Source of the DNA: Candidatus Nitrotoga sp. MKT
GTDB lineage: Bacteria; Pseudomonadota; Gammaproteobacteria; Burkholderiales; Gallionellaceae
Reading direction: 5' to 3'
Assembly: GCA_003402345.1 (NCBI GenBank)
Contig: QFXH01000005.1
Location: 124,001 to 188,000, forward strand
Length of the DNA: 64,000 nucleotides
Shown: positions 58,381 to 64,000 of the stretch, in pieces
How positions within the stretch are numbered: the first letter of the stretch is position 1
Layout of the letters: the number at the start of each line of letters is the position of its first letter
Position numbers and translations under genes: made by a program
Notes under the pieces: model-generated
Seen by the model: the letters and a program-made list of their open reading frames with translations, nothing else
The model's database searches: none
Told to the model about the DNA's origin: nothing

Positions 58381-59064
58381 TTATTCCATCGAAATACGCA
58401 GAGCGAGGGCCGTAACCCATGGCGTAAATACCAATGCCATTACCAGTAGCGCGCCTAGCAACGATAAGTGAGAACTCACATTGGTGCCACTTACAACGGC
58501 TTCCACTGCGCCTGCTCCAAAAACCAACACCGGGATGCACAACGGCAATACCAGTAGTGACACCAATGCCCCGCCGCCGCGCAGTCCCAGCGTCAGTGCA
58601 GCGCCGACCGCACCTATCATGCTAAGTATCGGTGTGCCAAGCAGCAGGGCAGCAATCAATACCCATAATGCCTGTGCCGGCATATCAAACTGCAAGCCCA
58701 GCACCGGAGCCATAATTACCAACGGCAAACCGGAGACCATCCAGTGTGCCAAAATCTTAGCTAACACGAGCACCGAGAGCGACTGCGGTACCAGCATCAT
58801 CTGCTCCAGAGTACCGTCCAGATAATCCGCCGAAAACATGCGCCCCAGTGATAGCATTGAAGCCAATAAAGCCGCTACCCAAACCACGCCAGGAGCCATT
58901 TTGCGCAGCATATCGATTTCGGGGCCCACACCTAAAGGAAACAGGCTGACCACAATGACGAAAAAAATCAGTGTAGTCAGCACATCGGCACGGCGACGCA
59001 TGGCCAGCACCAGATCGCGGCGAATCACCAGGCTCAACAAACCTATCAGCGACAATTTGTTCAT
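58381..59064 (-). CDS. ccmB: Heme exporter membrane subunit CcmB
   Basis: 227 residues from the ATG at 59064, which overlaps the ccmA stop (ATGA). Six membrane helices; typical segments are FFVIVVSLFPLGVGPE and DYLDGTLEQMMLVPQSL. With CcmA it forms the ABC exporter needed to release holo-CcmE. An upstream in-frame start at 59079 is less likely. Confidence 0.94.
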   Translation of the reverse strand: MNKLSLIGLLSLVIRRDLVLAMRRRADVLTTLIFFVIVVSLFPLGVGPEIDMLRKMAPGVVWVAALLASMLSLGRMFSADYLDGTLEQMMLVPQSLSVLVLAKILAHWMVSGLPLVIMAPVLGLQFDMPAQALWVLIAALLLGTPILSMIGAVGAALTLGLRGGGALVSLLVLPLCIPVLVFGAGAVEAVVSGTNVSSHLSLLGALLVMALVFTPWVTALALRISME

Positions 59065-59675
59065 GACAGCGCAAGCCACCGCGTTGCAACCCCGACTACT
59101 TCCAGTGGCTGATGGGTAGTGTAGATCACCATGCCGTTATTCACCAGGTGCTCGCCAATCAATTCCTGCATCAGCCCAACCGCGCCCACGTCCAGCGCAG
59201 TGAGTGGTTCATCCAGTATCCATAATGGGGCCTTGCTAAGCAACAAGCGCGCCAATGCCACACGCCGACGTTGCCCTTGAGACAGTACCTTGACCGGTAA
59301 AGTTTCCCGTCCACGCAAACCCATACGACGTAACGCGGCGATTAGCTGCCTATCATCTACCTTACAGCCAGCCAGCCCTGCACTAATACGTAAATTCTCC
59401 AACGCATTCAATTCATCCTTGATGGCATTCAAATGGCCGAGATAAATCATCTCTGCATAAAATGCATCACCCAGCTCACGGACGTTCTGTCCGCACCAGC
59501 GAATCTCGCCCGTAGCAGGCATCATAAAGCCGCATAACGTACGCAGTAGGCTGGTCTTGCCGCTGCCATTGGCACCTTGTACCTGTAGCAAATCGCCGGC
59601 TGACAGAGAAAAATTCAGGTCAGAAAATAGCAGATGATCTCCGCGACTACAAGCAAGATTGCTAATTTCCAGCAT
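59061..59675 (-). CDS. ccmA: Heme exporter ATP-binding subunit CcmA
   Basis: 204-residue ABC ATPase: Walker A GANGSGKTSLL, signature LSQGQRRRVALARLLL, Walker B LWILDEPLTALD. First gene of the ccmABCDE series. It is 159 bp downstream of mltG in the same direction, so it probably has its own promoter. Confidence 0.95.
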   Translation of the reverse strand: MLEISNLACSRGDHLLFSDLNFSLSAGDLLQVQGANGSGKTSLLRTLCGFMMPATGEIRWCGQNVRELGDAFYAEMIYLGHLNAIKDELNALENLRISAGLAGCKVDDRQLIAALRRMGLRGRETLPVKVLSQGQRRRVALARLLLSKAPLWILDEPLTALDVGAVGLMQELIGEHLVNNGMVIYTTHQPLEVVGVATRWLALS

Positions 59676-59834
59676 TACGTGGTCAGTTTTCGCGCGCTAT
59701 AAAATAGCGCAGAATTGTATACGATTGCACCAACGTATGTTAGCCAAAAAATGAAGGTGTCTGCTATTTGCGATATAGAAAAAGTTAGATTCGTGGAGAA
59801 AACATGGATTAGAGAATGCGTTTTAGCCACGCAA

Positions 59835-60821
59835 TTATTTTTGATAACGATTCACTGCATTGTTGTGTTCATTTAATGTATTTGAAAATTGCGAACTGCC
59901 ATTCCCGCGCGCCACGAAGTACAGGGCATCGGTCGCAGCCGGATGAAGAGTTGCTTGTATCGAGGCTAGTCCTGGTAGTGCAATCGGGCTGGGTGGTAAA
60001 CCTATGCGGGTATAGGTGTTGTACAGCGTATCGGTTAGCAAATCTCGTTTGCGCAAATTGCCGTCAAAATTATCTCCCAACCCATAAATGACAGTCGGGT
60101 CAGTTTGCAGCAGCATGCCCTTGCGCAGACGGTTAATAAATACGGCCGCGATCATGCCGCGATCACTTGCCTGCCCCGTTTCTTTTTCCACGATAGAGGC
60201 CAGAATCAACGCTTCATAGGCCGACTTAAGAGGCAGGTTTGGAGTACGCTCTTGCCAACTTTCCTGCAGGTGTATTTGCATAGTCTTGTAGGCACGTTTA
60301 AGCAAGGCTATGTCACTTGTGCCTTTGACGAAATAATAGGTGTCAGGAAAAAATTGCCCTTCCGCATATGCCTCCGTTGCGCCAATAAGTCGCAGAATCT
60401 CCGCTTCAGGCAGGCTTGCGCTGTCATGCCGAATGGCTGGATTGGTATTCAATGCTGTGCGGAATTGGTTGAATGTCCAACCTTCAATTATGCTGAATTC
60501 ACTTTGGGCAGCCTGTCCATCTGTCACGATAGCTAACAATTCCAACATCGTAACTGTAGTTTCCAGCTCATAGTTGCCAGCCTGTATCTGTGCAGATTTG
60601 CCCAGCATACGCGCCAACCAAACAAACATCCAATCGTTGGGTAACACGCCAGCCTGATGCATCTGCCGCGCCGCAGCCTTCAAGCTGCTGCCCTGATCAA
60701 GGGAAAATTCCAAGGGAAGCTTGGAAAAGGTCAGCGGACGAATAACATAATAGCCAATAGCACTCGCCAGCAGCGCGGCCAAAAGCAATGCAAAGAGCAG
60801 CAAGCGTTTAATCGTGCGCAT
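59835..60821 (-). CDS. mltG: Endolytic murein transglycosylase MltG
   Basis: 328 residues. One N-terminal membrane helix (about 5-28), a LysM-like region and the YceG catalytic domain with the Glu of ASIVEKETG and TDPTVIYGLG. It cuts nascent glycan strands and sets their length. The start overlaps the pabC end by 14 nt. tmk and holB, often next, are not found here. Confidence 0.94.
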   Translation of the reverse strand: MRTIKRLLLFALLLAALLASAIGYYVIRPLTFSKLPLEFSLDQGSSLKAAARQMHQAGVLPNDWMFVWLARMLGKSAQIQAGNYELETTVTMLELLAIVTDGQAAQSEFSIIEGWTFNQFRTALNTNPAIRHDSASLPEAEILRLIGATEAYAEGQFFPDTYYFVKGTSDIALLKRAYKTMQIHLQESWQERTPNLPLKSAYEALILASIVEKETGQASDRGMIAAVFINRLRKGMLLQTDPTVIYGLGDNFDGNLRKRDLLTDTLYNTYTRIGLPPSPIALPGLASIQATLHPAATDALYFVARGNGSSQFSNTLNEHNNAVNRYQK

Positions 60822-61620
60822 GGTTCAACCATTTTTGCACTTGCATGGAAATCGGATGATGGTTCCAATTACGGCCTGACAGCTCGTGTACTGGCCATAA
60901 ACCGATCACGCTATTCACCAAGAATATTTCGTCAGCAACAAGCAATTCCGACAGTCCAAACTGTCTGACCCAGCACGGTACGCCATGTTCGATAGCCCAC
61001 TCGATTACGCGTTCACGTTGTATACCGGCCACGCCACAGTTTGATAAATTCGGCGTAGTCAATTCACCGTTCCGTACCATGAACAGATTGCTGCGTACCC
61101 CTTCGATTACATTGTCAAAAATATCCAGCAATAGGCCCTCTGCGATGTCTGGGTCAGTCCATTCTGCAGCCGCCAGAACATTTTCTAAACGATTAAGGTG
61201 CTTAATGCCAGCCAGTTTCGGCTGATGGGCTAAGCGTAAATTGCATAGCCGGAGCTTGATACCGTGCGAATAATTGTTGCTGGGATAATCAAGTGAAGGA
61301 GTGAGGCTCAGTATGCGTGTTGGAATCATATTTTCGATTGGAGCATAACCACGAGCTGTTTGTTCGCCACGTGTGATGGTTATTTTGGCCACACCATCAG
61401 GTCGCTGTTCAATCAAACGCCGTAATTCCTCAAACAGGAGCGCCTCTTCTGGACAAATGATGCGCAATGCAGCGCAATCTTGTTGTAGCTTGCGATAGTG
61501 ACGCGGCCAACACTGCATGCACCCACCGATCACACGTAGCGTGCGAAATACGCCATCTCCATATAGTAAGCCGCGGTCATGAACGCTAACCTGATCTCCC
61601 GGCACGCCATTGATCAGCAT
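60808..61620 (-). CDS. pabC: Aminodeoxychorismate lyase PabC
   Basis: 270 residues from the ATG at 61620, which has a strong AAGGAG site 5 bases upstream; the longer frame lacks one. Fold-type IV PLP enzyme: the PLP lysine is Lys140 in AGIKHLNRLENVLA and Glu173 lies in IEGVRSNLF. It releases pyruvate to give p-aminobenzoate for folate. It lies 26 bp after fabF. Confidence 0.93.
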   Translation of the reverse strand: MLINGVPGDQVSVHDRGLLYGDGVFRTLRVIGGCMQCWPRHYRKLQQDCAALRIICPEEALLFEELRRLIEQRPDGVAKITITRGEQTARGYAPIENMIPTRILSLTPSLDYPSNNYSHGIKLRLCNLRLAHQPKLAGIKHLNRLENVLAAAEWTDPDIAEGLLLDIFDNVIEGVRSNLFMVRNGELTTPNLSNCGVAGIQRERVIEWAIEHGVPCWVRQFGLSELLVADEIFLVNSVIGLWPVHELSGRNWNHHPISMQVQKWLNHAHD

Positions 61621-61646
61621 GTAGCTCCTTGAGATGTGCAAGCGCT

Positions 61647-62885
61647 TTAAACTTTACGGAACACCAAAGTAGCATTGGTACCGCCAAAGCCGAATGAATT
61701 GGACATGGCGACATTAATCGTCATGTTACGCGCAATATTAGGCACATAATCCATATCACATGCTTCATCTTGCTCGAAAATATTTATGGTGGGTGGAGCA
61801 ATCTGATGATAAATGCCGAGTGCGGAAAATATAGCTTCTACACCACCGGCAGCCCCCAGTAAATGTCCTGTCATGGATTTGGTGGAGCTAACTTTGACCT
61901 TCATCGCATGTTCGCCCAGGCAGCGCTTCATTGCCATGGTTTCAGCTAAGTCGCCCAGAGGGGTGGACGTGCCATGCGCATTAATATAATCCACTTGATC
62001 TACATTAAGGCCAGCATTGCGCAAGGCATTACTCATACAGCGCGCGGCACCCTCGCCATCCTCGCGCGGTGCAGTCATGTGATATGCATCGGCACTCATA
62101 CCGTAACCTGCCACTTCCGCGTAAATTTTGGCACCGCGGGATTTAGCATGCTCATATTCTTCCAGCACTAAAACCCCAGCACCTTCTCCCATCACAAAGC
62201 CATCGCGTCCTTTGTCCCACGGGCGGCTAGCGGTAGCAGGATCGTCATTGCGGGTGGAAAGCGCTCGTGCAGAGGCAAACCCTCCTAACGCAAGCGCGCA
62301 AACTGACCCTTCCGAACCACCTGCGATCATAATGTCGGCATCACCATATTCGATCAACCGGGCAGACTCACCTATGCAATGAGTGGCTGTGGAGCAGGCG
62401 GTCACCATAGACAGATTAGGTCCTTTAAAGCCATACATGATGGACAAATTGCCAGAGATCATGTTGATAATGGTACCTGGAATAAAGAACGGTGAAATCT
62501 TGCGTGGGCCCGCCGTTAAATAATCGTTATGGCTATTTTCAATCATCGGCAATCCGCCGATGCCAGATCCAATGTTGACACCAATGCGTTCGGCGTTTTG
62601 TTCAGTTACCTCGATCCCAGCGTCCTTAATTGCTTCCATGCCGGCCGCTAGGCCGTAATGAATAAATACATCCATACGCCGGGCATCCTTGGCAGAGAGG
62701 AATTGACCCACATCAAACCCTTGCACCTCTCCAGCAATCTTCGATGAAAATAAGCTGGCATCAAAACGAGTGATGCGAGTAATGCCTGATTTACCGTCAA
62801 CGATATTTTGCCATGCTTGGGTAATTCCTGTACCAACGGGCGAAACAATACCCAGGCCAGTAATGACGACTCTGCGTTTTGCCAA
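61647..62885 (-). CDS. fabF: Beta-ketoacyl-ACP synthase II FabF
   Basis: 412 residues. The catalytic triad is Cys164 (VTACSTATH) and the two His in NAHGTSTPLGD and TGHLLGAAGG. It elongates acyl-ACP with malonyl-ACP. It follows acpP by 40 bp, the classic order. fabG and fabD, usually upstream of acpP, are not present. Confidence 0.96.
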   Translation of the reverse strand: MAKRRVVITGLGIVSPVGTGITQAWQNIVDGKSGITRITRFDASLFSSKIAGEVQGFDVGQFLSAKDARRMDVFIHYGLAAGMEAIKDAGIEVTEQNAERIGVNIGSGIGGLPMIENSHNDYLTAGPRKISPFFIPGTIINMISGNLSIMYGFKGPNLSMVTACSTATHCIGESARLIEYGDADIMIAGGSEGSVCALALGGFASARALSTRNDDPATASRPWDKGRDGFVMGEGAGVLVLEEYEHAKSRGAKIYAEVAGYGMSADAYHMTAPREDGEGAARCMSNALRNAGLNVDQVDYINAHGTSTPLGDLAETMAMKRCLGEHAMKVKVSSTKSMTGHLLGAAGGVEAIFSALGIYHQIAPPTINIFEQDEACDMDYVPNIARNMTINVAMSNSFGFGGTNATLVFRKV

Positions 62886-62925
62886 ACCAAACTCCGTTAT
62901 TTTAGGGGAAAAGCGAAAGGATGAA

Positions 62926-63162
62926 TTACTTAGGATGATCGTTAACGTAATCGATGGCCTGTTGTACCGTAGTTATTTTCTCAGCGTCTTCATCTGGAAT
63001 TTCACATTCGAACTCTTCTTCCAACGCCATTACCAGCTCAACCGTATCTAATGAATCTGCACCCAGGTCATTAACAAATGAGGACTCGTTTTTTACCTCA
63101 GTCTCGTTTACACCGAGTTGTTCAGCAACGATTTTTTTAACGCGTTGTTCGATACTAGACAT
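62926..63162 (-). CDS. acpP: Acyl carrier protein
   Basis: 78 residues from the ATG at 63162, preceded by AGGGAGAG. A longer in-frame start at 63231 falls over the predicted promoter. Ser37 in [18 protein letters not shown] takes the 4'-phosphopantetheine. A very acidic protein, normal for AcpP. It carries acyl chains for FabF. Confidence 0.97.
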   Translation of the reverse strand: MSSIEQRVKKIVAEQLGVNETEVKNESSFVNDLGADSLDTVELVMALEEEFECEIPDEDAEKITTVQQAIDYVNDHPK

Positions 63163-63203
63163 GTAACTCTCCCTACTCTGGTTAAAGTTCAAAAAGCCGC
63201 TGC

Positions 63204-63231
63204 ATTCTATCAAACTTACCTCAAATTCCAA
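63204..63231 (-). promoter_or_regulatory. Candidate promoter of acpP-fabF-pabC-mltG
   Basis: On the minus strand, TTGGAA (63231-63226) and TAGAAT (63209-63204) are separated by 16 bases, giving a leader of about 35 nt before acpP. Judged by eye. Confidence 0.4.
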
Positions 63232-63566
63232 ACTATCAACCTTTTTAAATATGAAGTCACTCTAAAGGAGGCTCGTGGTTTCCGCTGAGAATTTAATGAT
63301 AGCTGTGCTATGTAGGGTTCCACATTAGCTAGGATAATAGGGCTTCCTACAGCCTTGTACGTCTGATATTTAGGTGCCTGTCGTTTTGTAAATTGGGCAA
63401 GGATAGGTAGTAGCTAGCCATTGCCCCGGCTGGAGTCTGTATCATGCAGGTTGATCCGCCTGGCCATACATCCTGAGGGTTTTGCCAGTGGTCGGTATAA
63501 TTAAATGGGAGGAAACGGTTCAACTTTGGTCGGCATTATTGTCGGTGATGGTAAATTGTGCTGTGA

Positions 63567-63596
63567 TTGGTTCTTGAATCCGCGCTGTTATATAAT
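63567..63596 (+). promoter_or_regulatory. Candidate promoter of the alpha-glucan phosphorylase gene
   Basis: TTGGTT (63567-63572), an 18-base spacer and a perfect TATAAT (63591-63596). The leader would be about 200 nt. Confidence 0.4.
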
Positions 63597-63803
63597 CCAC
63601 ACTTGTAACTCGGTTGTTCTAAGCATTACGCGTTAGGGCATCATCGAAAGATTTAGATGTATTAAGCAAAACTTAAAGTGAATCTTCGCGCTGTTTTTAA
63701 CGTAGCGTAAGAAGGACACTTCCATTCTATCGTTTGGATCCCATATTTAACCGTAGCCGTGTTGGGCGGCATTGCCCAATGCTCACAGCGATAACAGGAA
63801 ATC

Positions 63804-64000
63804 ATGTATAAAAGCACACCGCATATCTTGGAAGTCAGACCTAAAATACCAGCCCGTTTAGCTCGGCTTGAAGAACTGGCAAATAACTTATGGTATAGCT
63901 GGGATCTGCCCACACGTGATTTATTTTCTTATATTCAACGCAAACTGTGGGACGAAGTAGGTCAAAACCCCAAAGCTTTTCTGCGATGTGTGGACGAACG
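63804..64000 (+). CDS. glgP: Alpha-glucan phosphorylase, N-terminal fragment (runs off window)
   Basis: 65 residues are open from the ATG at 63804 to the edge, after an AACAGGAAATC ribosome site. ARLARLEELANNLWYSWD and LWDEVGQNPKAFLRC resemble the DUF3417 N-terminal module of the GT35-type alpha-glucan phosphorylase family. Those enzymes release glucose 1-phosphate from glycogen-like glucans. The catalytic part lies beyond the window, so the call rests on this module alone. Confidence 0.7.
   Translation, partial: MYKSTPHILEVRPKIPARLARLEELANNLWYSWDLPTRDLFSYIQRKLWDEVGQNPKAFLRCVDE

Larger units (their letters stand above)
63163..63803. other. Divergent intergenic region between acpP and the glucan phosphorylase gene
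   Basis: About 640 bases without a supported gene. It contains the candidate acpP promoter near the left and a TTGGTT-N18-TATAAT promoter for the rightward gene at 63567-63596. Where fabG/fabD would be expected in many relatives there is only non-coding sequence. Confidence 0.4.

Noticed and set aside
63662-63913. 83-codon minus-strand frame at the right end
   Set aside because: It overlaps the start of the alpha-glucan phosphorylase gene and shows no protein-like features.

Overview
The window reads as chromosomal DNA of a betaproteobacterium, probably of the Nitrosomonadales (Gallionellaceae-like). The evidence is gene order: suhB/trmJ/cysE/iscR, pilMNOPQ-aroK-aroB-dgt, ECF sigma-DUF3619-DUF3106, ilvBHC-psd-pssA and acpP-fabF-pabC-mltG are all arrangements familiar from that group. 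The PEP-CTERM protein indicates an exosortase-bearing Gram-negative. Base composition looks moderate. A low-GC member such as a Nitrotoga relative is possible, but nothing here proves it.

Layout. 1-1821: the start of an OxyR-type regulator (cut by the window edge) divergent from a diheme cytochrome c peroxidase. 2038-3678: an alpha/beta hydrolase. 3808-6188: suhB, trmJ, cysE. 6194-17410: a long co-directional iron-sulfur and sulfur-trafficking block: iscR (with a recognisable IscR site on its promoter), an A-type carrier, sufBCDSU, nfu, a rhodanese, a Rieske ferredoxin, folE, a tail-less iscS, dsbB and ppiB. 17640-21632 (minus): a three-gene accessory cassette of sulfotransferase-like protein, methyltransferase and GT4-GT2 fusion glycosyltransferase. 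22105-28389 (minus): an exported-protein operon of giant YVTN/Ig/PKD protein, small lipoprotein and zinc phospholipase C/P1-nuclease-like protein. It is divergent from a PEP-CTERM protein at 28615. 29621-36720 (minus): hemerythrin, HPP membrane protein, serB, mfd, dgt. 36713-43696 (minus): aroB, aroK and the type IV pilus operon pilMNOPQ. 44503-45477: an exported ATP-dependent DNA ligase divergent from pilM. 45488-51346 (minus): SDR, dsbA-like, SPOR protein, argS, DUF3106, DUF3619, ECF sigma. 51634-56441: ilvBHC, psd, pssA. 56731-63162 (minus): ccmE/D/C/B/A, mltG, pabC, fabF, acpP. 63804 to the end: start of an alpha-glucan phosphorylase.

How parts work together. Most of the window is housekeeping: branched-chain amino acids, shikimate, phospholipid and fatty acid synthesis, cytochrome c maturation and repair. 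Three regions are less ordinary. The first is the Fe-S block, which puts a complete SUF assembly line with a SufU-type scaffold under an ISC-type regulator and adds a second desulfurase lacking the usual IscU-docking tail, plus rhodanese and Rieske proteins. The second is the translationally coupled YVTN/lipoprotein/phospholipase-like export operon facing a PEP-CTERM protein. The third is the GT/methyltransferase/sulfotransferase cassette. Short non-coding signals include a near-consensus IscR site on a sigma70 promoter, dyads in the oxyR-ccp divergent region, strong hairpins after iscR, pilQ and ilvC, and a 145-bp inverted-repeat element that may be a MITE or IS remnant. No rRNA, tRNA, CRISPR array or intact IS was recognised.
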